Source of the DNA: an uncultured bacterium
Lineage (GTDB): Bacteria > Cyanobacteriota > Vampirovibrionia > Gastranaerophilales > Gastranaerophilaceae
Direction: 5' to 3'
Assembly (NCBI GenBank): GCA_902777855.1
Contig: CACYVN010000007.1
Location: 92,332-156,331 of the forward strand
DNA length: 64,000 nt
Each line of letters starts with the position of its first letter. Position 1 is the first letter of the stretch. Below the pieces are notes generated by a model. That model ran no database searches. It was not told the DNA's origin and saw nothing but the letters and a program-made list of their open reading frames with translations. This document shows positions 16,845-26,412 of the stretch, one piece after another. A program made the position numbers and the translations under genes.

Positions 16845-16980
16845 CACCGAAACTGTCGTTTCGGCGGGTGCTTCCTCTCCTCGGACAATAATTAATTGTC
16901 CTCGTCGGCAGAGTCCATCTCGCAAAAACCTGACATTTAGTCAGTTTTTTGCTCGGCAGATTGCTGCATCCCGAGGGGTA
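16845..16980. repeat. hairpin cluster with truncated tRNA-Pro 5' fragment
   Basis: Between tRNA-Pro and the next gene are three hairpins: CCGAAAC/GTTTCGG (16847-16864), GGACAAT/ATTGTCC (16883-16901) and an imperfect AAAAACCTGAC/GTCAGTTTTTT (16923-16950). At 16963-16973 the minus strand reads CGGGATGCAGC, which differs by one base from the first 11 nt of tRNA-Pro. No gene is seen here. Confidence 0.65.
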
Positions 16981-17063
16981 AATATTGCTACCATTGATTG
17001 CAATACTTACCACAATATTTATTGTAACATAAAATAAATATTGTACAATAAAAAGCCGAAAAT

Positions 17064-18341
17064 CTATAATTTTTCGATAAACTCAACAACTTCTTTCAGT
17101 GAATAAATATTATTTTGTACAAAGAAATTCTTACCCGATTTTTTACGGACATAATCAAGGTTTTTACCGTCTAAAAAATCTTCACTGTATGGTCTTAGCA
17201 TTACAGTAGGAATTATAACGGTATCGCAATTAACATTTTTTACTGTATCAATTAAATCGTCACTTGTAATTAGCCCTGCGACAGTAATATCTTCACCCCA
17301 ATAATTCGATTTGACAGGATGGGCTTCAACTGTCAGATTTTTTATTTTAGATAATTTTTTTGCAACTTTTTCAAGCATTTTTTTTGCAGCATATGAACAG
17401 GCAAAAATGATTTTGTAAGGTTTAGATACGGATTTTGGCAGATTTAATTTTTTAAAATCATCATAAGTAAGTCTTAATGCCCCTACGCCATCATCTAACT
17501 GACAAAAATTCCCGTAATATTTCGCAGGTGGTATAGGTTCATCTGCCAAAAGGAAAAATTCGTCACTACAACATACACGCTTGAATTTCGAGGCAATTTT
17601 TATGGTTTCTTTTGCACACTTACTATCAACCCGTTTTAATTTTTCTTCTCTAAACTGTGTTATTCCGACAGGAACTATAGCGGTAGATAAAACAGTATTT
17701 TTTAACTGCGCCAAATCTGTCAGAGTTCGTTCCAATTCTTTGCCGTCATTTATTCCGGGGCAAAGAACAATTTGCGCATGAAACGGAATTTTATTTTTTC
17801 TTAGCCATTTTAAATTCTCTAAAGCCTTGCCTGCGTTTGGATTGCGGAGCATTTTTACACGAAGCTCAGGATTAGTTGTATGAACAGATACATAAAAAGG
17901 TCCTAAATGAAGTCTTTTTATTCGCTCTTTATCTTTTTCGGTCAAATTGGTAAGAGTTATATATGTTCCCTGCAAATACGACAGGCGGTAATCGTCGTCT
18001 TTGATATAGAGTGTATCTCTTAAACCTTTTGGCTGCTGATCAACAAAACAAAAAATACAATGATTTAAACAAGGTTTAATTTTATCAAAAATCGCACTCT
18101 CAAAAACTATACCCAAATCTTCGTCAAAATCTTTTTCAATTTCTATTTCTTCAATTTCACCGTTTTTGCGTTTTAATTCAATAGTGACAAGTTCTGATTT
18201 CATATAAAAATTATAGTCAATCATATCGGTCATTTTTTGACCGTCAACGGATAAAATTTCGTCTCCTTTTTCAATTTCAAGTTCTTGTGCAATTGAATTT
18301 TTTAAAACACTATCAACTATTGCGCCCATTTTCTTTTTCAA
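17064..18341 (-). CDS. DUF512 radical SAM protein with N-terminal PDZ-like domain
   Basis: A PDZ-like domain (residues 1-70, ending with charged IEIEKDFDEDLG) is followed by a radical SAM CX3CX2C motif (Cys91, Cys95, Cys98 in CLNHCIFCFVDQQPKGLRDT), then the C-terminal DUF512 domain with VKSNYWGEDITVAGLITSDDL. The family is widespread in anaerobes, cyanobacteria and plants but its reaction is not established. Length 425 residues is normal. The first ATG overlaps the upstream padR gene by 29 bp; the Met at residue 5 is an alternative start. Transcribed with the PadR gene. Confidence 0.9.
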   Translation of the reverse strand: MKKKMGAIVDSVLKNSIAQELEIEKGDEILSVDGQKMTDMIDYNFYMKSELVTIELKRKNGEIEEIEIEKDFDEDLGIVFESAIFDKIKPCLNHCIFCFVDQQPKGLRDTLYIKDDDYRLSYLQGTYITLTNLTEKDKERIKRLHLGPFYVSVHTTNPELRVKMLRNPNAGKALENLKWLRKNKIPFHAQIVLCPGINDGKELERTLTDLAQLKNTVLSTAIVPVGITQFREEKLKRVDSKCAKETIKIASKFKRVCCSDEFFLLADEPIPPAKYYGNFCQLDDGVGALRLTYDDFKKLNLPKSVSKPYKIIFACSYAAKKMLEKVAKKLSKIKNLTVEAHPVKSNYWGEDITVAGLITSDDLIDTVKNVNCDTVIIPTVMLRPYSEDFLDGKNLDYVRKKSGKNFFVQNNIYSLKEVVEFIEKL

Positions 18342-18837
18342 AACCCTCTACCATTGAAATAAAATTATTATATTCGCAAATAGTGTTATCAAGAACTATT
18401 TTTTGATAAAAATCAGACTGATTGTATTCATCTTCAAGAATTTTTTGAGCATTCATACGATGCAAATAAGCTCCGGCTTTAATATTTTCGAACATCTTTT
18501 TTGCATCCTGAGAAGATAAAAATGATGTACAGCAAAGTTTTACTTTTGCATCAGAAATAAATTGAAGCGGATTTTTTGAAAACGGTTCAAGTAAAAGATT
18601 TTTCAAAGCTTTAATACCCTCATCGGTTATAGAGTATAATCCGGATAATTTTCCGCCCTCAGACATAATTTTTGAAGATGTAATAAATTTTAATTTTTCA
18701 AGTCTTACCAAAGCGGGTTTTAATGCCCCGAAACTCGGGTTTGTAAACGGTGCAAATTTGTCTGCAATGTGTTTTTTAATAGCATACATTGTCAAATCCC
18801 GCTTCATTAGTACAAATAAAATTATTAAATCTATCAT
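18313..18837 (-). CDS. PadR family transcriptional regulator
   Basis: The product (174 residues) has the PadR winged-helix at residues 1-85 (LMKRDLTMYAIKKHI, the recognition region SFGALKPALVRLEKLKFI, and a wing with GLYSITDEGIKAL) and a helical C-terminal dimerisation domain. PadR proteins repress genes in response to small molecules; the target here is unknown, though the overlapping DUF512 gene and the divergent AsmA-like gene are the nearest candidates. TTGTTA, a 17-bp spacer and TATTGT ending exactly 6 nt before the ATG, with no ribosome binding site, indicate a leaderless mRNA. Confidence 0.85.
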   Translation of the reverse strand: MIDLIILFVLMKRDLTMYAIKKHIADKFAPFTNPSFGALKPALVRLEKLKFITSSKIMSEGGKLSGLYSITDEGIKALKNLLLEPFSKNPLQFISDAKVKLCCTSFLSSQDAKKMFENIKAGAYLHRMNAQKILEDEYNQSDFYQKIVLDNTICEYNNFISMVEGFEKENGRNS

Positions 18838-18905
18838 AAGTTAACAATATCATTAATTGCCCTATTTAACAAATTTATTTCATTTTTATATGATATAATC
18901 GATTT

Positions 18906-21686
18906 ATGAGAGTATTGAAGTTTATTTTTGGATTGGTTTGTATTTTGGCGATTTTGCCTGTAATTACGGCTGTTCTGTATCTGAAAGTTTTGCCCGCTGC
19001 AGTTCAAAACCCAAAAGTTATTGGTTATATAGAAAAAATCGGTTCAGAAGCGCTCGGTGCGGAATTAAAAATTGAAAAACCGTATTTGCAAACCGATTGG
19101 ACTCCATACGCAAGAATAAAACTCAAAAAACTTTCACTTAAAGACAAAAATAAAAAACTTCTTAATATTGAAAATTTTGATTCAGAGTTGTCACTATGGA
19201 AAGTGCGTACAAATAAAGAAATTGATATAAAAACTATAAAAGTTGACGATGCATATGCCGATATTAGCGGAATATTAAATCTCCCCCCGTTTAAAAAGAC
19301 TTCAACAGGGAAAAAGGGTTTAAGTGTTAATATATTCAAATCTGTTGCCGATATAAAAAATTTAAAAGCATTTTATCAGATAGACAAAGAAAATTCAGTA
19401 AAAATTAATGCAAAAGATATAAAAATTTCTGATAATCCGGATAAAAAAACTCTTGGCTATGATATGCACGCTGTTTTGATGCGGGACAAAAGCAAACTTG
19501 ATATTCTTGCAAAAGAAACAGGGGAAAATACTTTAATTGAGAATAAGCAGAAACTTATTGTAAAAAATTCTCCGCTTAAAGTTGCAGGAACAGATATTTT
19601 ATTTAATGGAGAAATTGATTCGAATAATTATGATTTACATTTCAAATCAAAAAATTTCAAAATCAAAGATGCTGTTGATATAATGAACAGCCAAATCGTA
19701 AAAAATAATATCGGAGATTATCTTGTATATTTTGACAATCTCGACGGGAATTTTGATTTTGATGTTAATTTGAAATCTAAAGGTATGAATGGTAAAGTCA
19801 ATCTCAATAAATTGTCGTTTAAACTTAATCCGCTTGCAAAACTGCCTGTAATTATAGAAAACGGTAAAATTACTTTTGACAGTAACAATGTAAATATCAA
19901 AGATTTCAAAGGATATTATGACGGGAAAAGACATAACAAAATAGATTTTGAAGGAACCGTAAAAGATTACTTAAAATCCGTTGATACCGATATCTTGGGG
20001 AATGCCGTTGTTACGAATGATTTTGCTAAAAAATATTTATCAAAGATTGTAAATTACCCTGTTGAAATTACCGGTCAGGCAGATACAAGAATTATGCTCA
20101 AATCAAAATACGGCAAGATGGATATAACCTGGCTGTACAAATTTGAAAAAGGAAACGGTTTTATCCTAAACGGAGAAAAAAGCACTATAAATGATGCAGG
20201 GATAAGAGTTATGGCAGCTAAAATGCACCTTGCTGACGGTCTGCTTGCCATAAAATCACTTGATTATCATTTTGCAGAAAAAAGACCTGATTCAAAAGAA
20301 GAAAGACATACTCCGATATTGAGTTTGAACGGTAATATTGAACTGACAGGAAAAATCAGAGATTTGGGAATGACACTTACAAAGCCTATACCAAGTACTT
20401 TTGTAAATTTGATTATTGGTCAAAATCTTTTCAGGCATGGGACATTTACAGGCCGAATGAAATATATTAATACCGGTAAAAATCCCGTTTTAGACGGGGA
20501 TTTCCGGATTAATGAAGTCGGGATTCCAAGTCAGAGATTGTACATAAGAAAAGGGCAGGTGAAAACTGAAAACGGCAATATGCTTATTGTTGCAGAAGGA
20601 AGGTATCGTCGTTCGACATATAATGTTGATGCAAAAATCAAAAACGAAATAATTTTACCTATAATTGTTCGTGATGCAAATTTGACAGTTGACGATATGG
20701 ATGTGGAAAGATATTTGCAGGCATTTAATCAACAAACTCCAAGTGAGCAGGCCTCGGGTGATGTTCATTCTGCAATATCAAAATCTGTTGAGCAGGAAGT
20801 TGATGAAAATGATGATACCCAAACCTTTGACCTTGCCAATTTGATAGTTGAAAAATGTACTCTCAAAGTTTTGAAAGGGCATTACAAAAATATACATTTT
20901 GCCAACGCTATCGGGAATTTGACATTAGACAAAAACAGTATATTAAATCTCAATTCAAACAGATTTGAAATAGCTGACGGAAATGCGGAAGCAAAAGTTA
21001 AATGTGATTTTAAAAAACATCTTTATAATCTTACGCTTGCGCTAATGAGAGTGAATTCCGATACTATTGCGACGGAACTTGTTAATCTGCCAAAAGAAAT
21101 TAAGGGTAAAGCAAGCGGAATTGTTGATATAAACACTGATAAAACACTTAAAATAAACGGAACAATAAAATTTGTTATCCAAAACGGTGAAATTGCAAAA
21201 ATCGGACTTGTTGAATATGCTATGAAAGTCGCTTCACTTTTCAGAAATCCTGTTGTAATGATTACACCAAGTGTTATCTCAGATTTGATAGATGTTCCTG
21301 AAGGCAAGTTTGACACCATTAACGGAACACTAAAGCTTGAAAGAAACGTCATACGTCAAATGGTTATAAAATCTGTTTCTCCGCAGTTAAGTACATTTAT
21401 TGTCGGCAGATATAATCTTGAAAATCAGGATGCAATTTTGAGAGTTTATACAAGATTTTCAAACCGTAAAAAGGGTGCATTCGGATTTTTAAGAAGCATA
21501 TCTCTAAACAGTCTTGCAAACAGAATACCGTTTAGCAGTCGTAATAATAACAATTATTATGAGGCAGAAATAAAAGAAATCCCGAAAATTGATGCTGATG
21601 ATAAAGATACCCAGATATTTTTAACAAAAGTTGACGGCGATATTGTTGAAAACAACTTTTTGTCATCTTTGTATAAGATAAAATAA
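18906..21686 (+). CDS. AsmA-like envelope protein
   Basis: This 926-residue protein has one N-terminal transmembrane helix (about 4-28) and a very long periplasmic part made of repeated beta strands with Asn/Asp/Lys-rich turns. The AsmA-like region near 715-840 (IVDINTDKTLKINGTIKFVI ... GKFDTINGTLKLERNVI) resembles the C-terminal part of AsmA/YhdP/TamB proteins, which form bridge-like lipid-transfer grooves between inner and outer membranes of diderm bacteria. Its presence argues for an outer membrane. An extended -10 (TGATATAAT, 18891-18899) ends 6 nt before the ATG, with no ribosome binding site, so the transcript is probably leaderless. Confidence 0.85.
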   Translation: MRVLKFIFGLVCILAILPVITAVLYLKVLPAAVQNPKVIGYIEKIGSEALGAELKIEKPYLQTDWTPYARIKLKKLSLKDKNKKLLNIENFDSELSLWKVRTNKEIDIKTIKVDDAYADISGILNLPPFKKTSTGKKGLSVNIFKSVADIKNLKAFYQIDKENSVKINAKDIKISDNPDKKTLGYDMHAVLMRDKSKLDILAKETGENTLIENKQKLIVKNSPLKVAGTDILFNGEIDSNNYDLHFKSKNFKIKDAVDIMNSQIVKNNIGDYLVYFDNLDGNFDFDVNLKSKGMNGKVNLNKLSFKLNPLAKLPVIIENGKITFDSNNVNIKDFKGYYDGKRHNKIDFEGTVKDYLKSVDTDILGNAVVTNDFAKKYLSKIVNYPVEITGQADTRIMLKSKYGKMDITWLYKFEKGNGFILNGEKSTINDAGIRVMAAKMHLADGLLAIKSLDYHFAEKRPDSKEERHTPILSLNGNIELTGKIRDLGMTLTKPIPSTFVNLIIGQNLFRHGTFTGRMKYINTGKNPVLDGDFRINEVGIPSQRLYIRKGQVKTENGNMLIVAEGRYRRSTYNVDAKIKNEIILPIIVRDANLTVDDMDVERYLQAFNQQTPSEQASGDVHSAISKSVEQEVDENDDTQTFDLANLIVEKCTLKVLKGHYKNIHFANAIGNLTLDKNSILNLNSNRFEIADGNAEAKVKCDFKKHLYNLTLALMRVNSDTIATELVNLPKEIKGKASGIVDINTDKTLKINGTIKFVIQNGEIAKIGLVEYAMKVASLFRNPVVMITPSVISDLIDVPEGKFDTINGTLKLERNVIRQMVIKSVSPQLSTFIVGRYNLENQDAILRVYTRFSNRKKGAFGFLRSISLNSLANRIPFSSRNNNNYYEAEIKEIPKIDADDKDTQIFLTKVDGDIVENNFLSSLYKIK

Positions 21687-21728
21687 ACTACATAAGCTAT
21701 ATTATGAGAATATCTCGCAGGGATATTT

Positions 21729-21796
21729 TTTTCTTGTTCACTTTTCTTTTTGATTGCCATGACCGCTTTCTTTGAGCGGGCAAAGAAATGGGGCAT
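21729..21796 (+). repeat. short, internally deleted copy of the 37855-38341 element
   Basis: TTCTTGTTC, then ATTGCCATGACCGCTTTCTT and the bases up to AAGAAATGGGGCA match the left end of the 487-bp element (37900-37957) joined to its right end (38284-38298). The junction falls within the shared CAAAGAAA sequence. The terminal inverted repeats are not visible here. The rest of 21690-21872 shows nothing clear. Confidence 0.65.
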
Positions 21797-21872
21797 ATTT
21801 ATTTTGAATATTAAACAATATTATCTGATACCGATAAAATTGTTTATGTAATTTCGTAAGACATATAAAAGA

Positions 21873-21896
21873 AACGACCCGTGTGGGTCGTTTTTT
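21873..21896. terminator. terminator downstream of the MG..ASQAR paralog 2 gene
   Basis: AACGACCC and GGGTCGTT form an 8-bp stem with a GTGT loop; T6 follows on the plus strand and a T-rich run on the minus strand, so it can stop transcripts from both sides. Confidence 0.85.
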
Positions 21897-23727
21897 ATGC
21901 TTCGTATCGTTTAAACGATTTTTCTATTGTTTTTGAAATTAAACCTTTCATTGTATCGTACTCTGTTGTAAGTGAGGATATTTCGGTATCAAGGTTTTTT
22001 ATCTTTAAGTCAATAGTATTTTCTTTGTTTTCTATTCGGGCTTTGGCGGCATTATATCTTGCTTCTGCCTGAGCAATACCCTCGAGATCGGAAACTTCGG
22101 AAATATATGTGTCTGTAGAGTAACTGCTTTGATAGTAGTTTCCGTCATTTGCCATTGAGGAGATATATACGGCACCGCTTTTCATAAGCTCCTGCATATA
22201 TTCAAGATTTTCAATATTTTCATTTTCTGTCCATCCTGACATGCAAATTCTGTTGAACAGTGTATCGTAGAAGCCTGCAAGTAAATTGTCTGTACCATCT
22301 GCAACATCTGTAGGCGCTTTAATTTTGAAAATATCTTCACTGTTTGCCTCGTACAGGTTTGCGATTGTTCTTCCGTCCTGTTCATGTTTAACCTGACCAT
22401 TTTCATAGGAATATTTTGAATTTTCAAGACCTTGCTGATATTCCATAAATGCTGTCAAGAATGTTTGTACAACAGTATTTAAGTCGACTGCAATAGTCTG
22501 TCTTCTGTTTTTACCGTTTCTTGAACCTGAACCGCAGGAACTGTATACAACACCTAAATAGTTACATGCATTAGAGGTACATTCTCCGTTTACACCTTCG
22601 CATTCGTATGCGTGAGCTGCTTTGGTTGCAATTTCGGGAAGCAAATCGTGCCATTCACTGCCCTCTGTATTATGACCATAGTTGGTTCTTGACCAGTCAG
22701 CATTATCCCATTCTGCATATCCATAGTCATACCATCTTGCTGCAGTGTCTTGTATTTTTTCTGACGGATATATCAATTCACTAACACGGTCGTATGCATA
22801 TTGGAGTGCTAAGTCATTTTCTGTAACTCCACCTAAAATTGCACTGAATTGATCCGTTATCCAGTTCAAGAATGAAGGGGATTGTTCGTTTCCGACTAAT
22901 ACCTGCTGCATTAATGCTGCTTCTGTTACCGGAATCGTCGGGCCTCTTGTCGTTGTCATTTGATATATGTATTGTTTATCAGTAGTTAATAAATCATATA
23001 AAGAAATTGATGCTTTATATGTATTTGTTATCAGAGAATAGTTCCCACCGTATTCACTGTCATATACCATGATATTCCAGTAATCACCGTTGGCTCCGTC
23101 AGACTCATATACTGTGTTCGGATAACTGATAGCTTTATAACTTCCATTCAACGGTAATGTATCGCCGTAATCCGATGTGTCAACGCATTTTGCTTTAATT
23201 AAATCCAAAAATTCATTATATGTAATATCCTGTGTTGCTGCTGTAGCAGAGAACGTTGCACCTAAGCCTACTGCATTGTTATAGGATACACTTTCAATGC
23301 TTGCTGCTGATGCTGCGGATATTACACCTCTGTCTCTCAAAGCTTCAATAAATTTGTTACGTACTTCAGAAGACGGAGTTCCGTTATAACCTTCAACAGG
23401 AATACCCGCTGCTTTTGCTGCTGATGCATACACGCTTGATAGTACAACTCTGTTTGATTTATCAGTCAAAAGTCTCGGATAATAATCATTATAAACAGAC
23501 GGAGTCATCAATAATCCGTATGTTAAAGCCATGTCACTTGTACCTGTTCCATAATAGTCATAGATAAGTTTGGTCTGGTTCATAGCGTTTTGATACTCAT
23601 CAGAAATTCGCTCCATATCACGTGACAGAGCAATTTTCTCATGAGATAATCTCATAGATTCAAACTCACAGTCCGCTTTTCTGGATGTGATAGTTAGTAA
23701 TCTCGCTTGTGATGCCGCTAATCCCAT
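21895..23727 (-). CDS. MG..ASQAR family protein with conserved ends and variable middle (paralog 2)
   Basis: This 610-residue protein shares its first 35 residues (MGLAASQARLLTITSRK) and its last 45 (DLKIKNLDTEISSLTTEYD ... EKSFKRYEA) with the protein at 4734-5882. The middle 500 residues are different, rich in Ala, Ser, Tyr and Asn, and include a Cys cluster near 375-400 (YECEGVNGECTSNACNYLG) that could form disulfides or bind metal. No signal peptide or membrane helix is present. The family is not one I can name; the layout resembles axial flagellar proteins or secreted translocators. AGAAAGGA is the ribosome binding site. Confidence 0.8.
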   Translation of the reverse strand: MGLAASQARLLTITSRKADCEFESMRLSHEKIALSRDMERISDEYQNAMNQTKLIYDYYGTGTSDMALTYGLLMTPSVYNDYYPRLLTDKSNRVVLSSVYASAAKAAGIPVEGYNGTPSSEVRNKFIEALRDRGVISAASAASIESVSYNNAVGLGATFSATAATQDITYNEFLDLIKAKCVDTSDYGDTLPLNGSYKAISYPNTVYESDGANGDYWNIMVYDSEYGGNYSLITNTYKASISLYDLLTTDKQYIYQMTTTRGPTIPVTEAALMQQVLVGNEQSPSFLNWITDQFSAILGGVTENDLALQYAYDRVSELIYPSEKIQDTAARWYDYGYAEWDNADWSRTNYGHNTEGSEWHDLLPEIATKAAHAYECEGVNGECTSNACNYLGVVYSSCGSGSRNGKNRRQTIAVDLNTVVQTFLTAFMEYQQGLENSKYSYENGQVKHEQDGRTIANLYEANSEDIFKIKAPTDVADGTDNLLAGFYDTLFNRICMSGWTENENIENLEYMQELMKSGAVYISSMANDGNYYQSSYSTDTYISEVSDLEGIAQAEARYNAAKARIENKENTIDLKIKNLDTEISSLTTEYDTMKGLISKTIEKSFKRYEA

Positions 23728-23927
23728 TTTTTTCCTTTCTAAAAATCGGTTTTAGACATGTTCTATCATGTGGTTTGACGGCATTTTTTAATGTAAACTT
23801 TAAGTTATAAGGTGTTTTGTTACAAATGTTTACAAATTAAAAGATGTTAAGTTTTTATTGTCTTAACGTCTAAAAATAATTTTGTGCTATCATAAAAATG
23901 CAAGTAGTTTTTAAGAAGGGGATACTT

Positions 23928-24878
23928 ATGGGAAAAAGAATCGGAATAGACGTTGGCGGAACGAATGTAAAAATCGCTCTTGTTGATGAAAAAGGAAAAA
24001 TAATTTATTCAAACAGTGTACCGACATATGCAAAAATGGGGTTTGAATATACTGTTAATAATATCAAACAGTCTATAAGAGATTTGATGAAAGAAACCCG
24101 CACGGATGAAAAATCAATTGAGGGTATCGGATTTGATTTCCCGGGACAAATTGATTACAAAAACGGTATTGTTAAACTTGCTCCGAATATCCCCGGATGG
24201 GTAGATGTTCCTATTGCCAAAATGATAGAAGATGAATTTCATATCAAAACAAAAATTGATAATGATGTAAGATGTGCTGCATTGGGTGAACTGAAATTCG
24301 GAGCCGGTAAAGGATGTGAAAATTTTGTTTGTATTACTGTCGGAACAGGTATTGGCTCTGGACTTGTTATAAACGGCAAACTTGTCCGCGGAGCATCAAA
24401 TGCAGCAGGCGAAATCGGACATATCAAACTTGTTGCAAAAGACGGTGCAATCTGCGGTTGCGGAGATACGGGCTGCTTGGAGGCTTATGCATCAGGTCCA
24501 TGTATCGTTGCTATGGCGCAGGACTATATCAGAGGCGGTAAATCCGCTAAATTTGCCGAAATGGCATCAGATGGCGAAATTACACCATATATCGTTGCCA
24601 AAGCTGCAGAAGCAGGTGACCCCGTTGCAAAACGTATCTTTGAAATTATGGGCGAATACATCGGGCTCGGATTAACAAGTGTTATTAATTTATTAAACCC
24701 TGAAAAAATAATCGTTGGCGGCGGAGTTGCTGAATGCGGCGACCTTTTGTTAGAGCCGATAAGGAAAACCGTCAAAAAACGTGCAATGGTTGTTGCTGGT
24801 TCTGCGGTTGAAATAGTTCCCGCACAGTTAGGCAACAGTGCAGGCGTAATCGGCGCAAGCATGCTTATTGATGAATAA
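23928..24878 (+). CDS. glcK: ROK family glucokinase
   Basis: The product (316 residues) has the ATP-binding IGIDVGGTNVKIALVD at residues 5-20, the ROK signature region (ITVGTGIGSGLVINGKLVRG, near 137-156) and the zinc-binding CGCGDTGCLEAYAS near 176. ROK glucokinases phosphorylate glucose at the entry to glycolysis; other hexoses are possible substrates. The ATG at 23928 follows an AAGAAGGGG ribosome binding site; the frame is open 10 codons further upstream. hydG follows 21 bp downstream and may be co-transcribed. Confidence 0.9.
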   Translation: MGKRIGIDVGGTNVKIALVDEKGKIIYSNSVPTYAKMGFEYTVNNIKQSIRDLMKETRTDEKSIEGIGFDFPGQIDYKNGIVKLAPNIPGWVDVPIAKMIEDEFHIKTKIDNDVRCAALGELKFGAGKGCENFVCITVGTGIGSGLVINGKLVRGASNAAGEIGHIKLVAKDGAICGCGDTGCLEAYASGPCIVAMAQDYIRGGKSAKFAEMASDGEITPYIVAKAAEAGDPVAKRIFEIMGEYIGLGLTSVINLLNPEKIIVGGGVAECGDLLLEPIRKTVKKRAMVVAGSAVEIVPAQLGNSAGVIGASMLIDE

Positions 24879-24899
24879 TTCGGAGATTAAAAGATACAA

Positions 24900-26324
24900 A
24901 TGTATAACGTAAAATCACCCCATGCAACTGAATTTATTGATAACAATGAAGTTTTATCGACTTTAAAATATGCCGATGAAAACAAAAATAATGCTGAGTT
25001 GATTGATAAAATTTTAGAAAAAGCCAAACTTGGCAATGGGTTGACTCATAATGAGGCTTCAGTTTTGCTTGCGTGTGAAATAGAAGAAAAGAACGAAGAA
25101 ATATATTCGCTTGCAAAAAAAATTAAGCAGGAATATTACGGAAACAGAATTGTGCTTTTTGCACCGCTTTATCTGTCTAATTACTGTGTAAACGGGTGTG
25201 TTTACTGTCCGTATCATGCCAAAAACACTCATATTCCTCGTAAAAAAATGACTCAGGATGAAATAAGACAGGAAGTTATTGCCTTGCAGGATATGGGGCA
25301 CAAACGTCTTGCGCTTGAAACAGGCGAAGACCCTGTTAATAACCCGATTGAATATGTTTTGGAGTCTATTAAAACGATTTATTCAATTAATCACAAAAAT
25401 GGTGCAATCCGCAGGGTGAATGTCAATATTGCTGCAACTACGGTTGAAAATTACCGAAAATTAAAAGATGCAGGGATAGGCACATACATTTTGTTTCAGG
25501 AAACATATGACAAAGAGCGTTATGAAAGACTTCACCCGACAGGTCCTAAGCATAATTACGCCTACCATACGGAAGCAATGGACAGAGCAATGCAGGGCGG
25601 AATTGATGATGTCGGAATGGGAGTTTTATTCGGACTTTCTACCTACAAGTATGAATTTGCGGCTTTGCTGATGCATGCAGAGCATCTGGAAGCGGTTTTC
25701 GGTGTTGGACCTCACACAATTTCCGTTCCGAGAATCAGAAAAGCCGATGACATTGACCCAAGCGCTTTTGAAAACGGAATTGACGATGATACATTTGCAA
25801 AGATTGTTGCCTGTATAAGAATAGCCGTACCTTATACGGGTATGATTATATCTACAAGAGAATCAGAAAAAACAAGAAAAAGAGTTTTGGATTTGGGGAT
25901 TTCTCAAATTTCCGGTGGCTCAAAAACAAGTGTCGGGGGTTATGCCCATCCTGAAGATAAAAGCGAGGAAGAAACGGCACAGTTTGATGTTGAGGATAGA
26001 AGAACTTTGGATGAAGTGATAAAATGGCTTATGCAAATTGGCTATGTTCCGAGCTTTTGTACCGCTTGTTACAGGGCTGGCAGAACGGGCGACAGGTTTA
26101 TGGAAATCTGCAAAGATAAACAAATTCACAACTTTTGTCACCCGAATGCACTTATTACTTTAAAAGAATATTTGGAAGATTACGCTTCAGATGAAACTAA
26201 AAAAATCGGTTATGAACTTATTGAAAAAGAATGCGCAACTCTTGAAACCACTCAAGCCGTAAAAGACAAAACAAAAGAATATCTTGAAAAAATTGAACAC
26301 GGTCAGCGTGATTTCAGGTTTTAA
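24900..26324 (+). CDS. hydG: [FeFe]-hydrogenase H-cluster maturation radical SAM enzyme
   Basis: HydG cleaves tyrosine to supply the CO and cyanide ligands of the [FeFe]-hydrogenase active site. The N-terminal radical SAM cluster is in CVNGCVYC (Cys near 96, 100, 103), and the C-terminal second cluster follows the HydG-specific CX2CX22C pattern: CTAC near 387, then a Cys 22 residues later in NFCHPNA. This second motif separates HydG from ThiH. Length (474 residues) is normal. hydE, hydF and the hydrogenase are not in the window, so they must be elsewhere. Confidence 0.95.
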   Translation: MYNVKSPHATEFIDNNEVLSTLKYADENKNNAELIDKILEKAKLGNGLTHNEASVLLACEIEEKNEEIYSLAKKIKQEYYGNRIVLFAPLYLSNYCVNGCVYCPYHAKNTHIPRKKMTQDEIRQEVIALQDMGHKRLALETGEDPVNNPIEYVLESIKTIYSINHKNGAIRRVNVNIAATTVENYRKLKDAGIGTYILFQETYDKERYERLHPTGPKHNYAYHTEAMDRAMQGGIDDVGMGVLFGLSTYKYEFAALLMHAEHLEAVFGVGPHTISVPRIRKADDIDPSAFENGIDDDTFAKIVACIRIAVPYTGMIISTRESEKTRKRVLDLGISQISGGSKTSVGGYAHPEDKSEEETAQFDVEDRRTLDEVIKWLMQIGYVPSFCTACYRAGRTGDRFMEICKDKQIHNFCHPNALITLKEYLEDYASDETKKIGYELIEKECATLETTQAVKDKTKEYLEKIEHGQRDFRF

Positions 26325-26412
26325 TAATTTATTTTCCCTTTTTAAGTGGGAAGTATGCCGAAGGCGGGCAAGGGATTAGAATTTGCCGGTGCAAAAATTG
26401 TACTTAACAATT

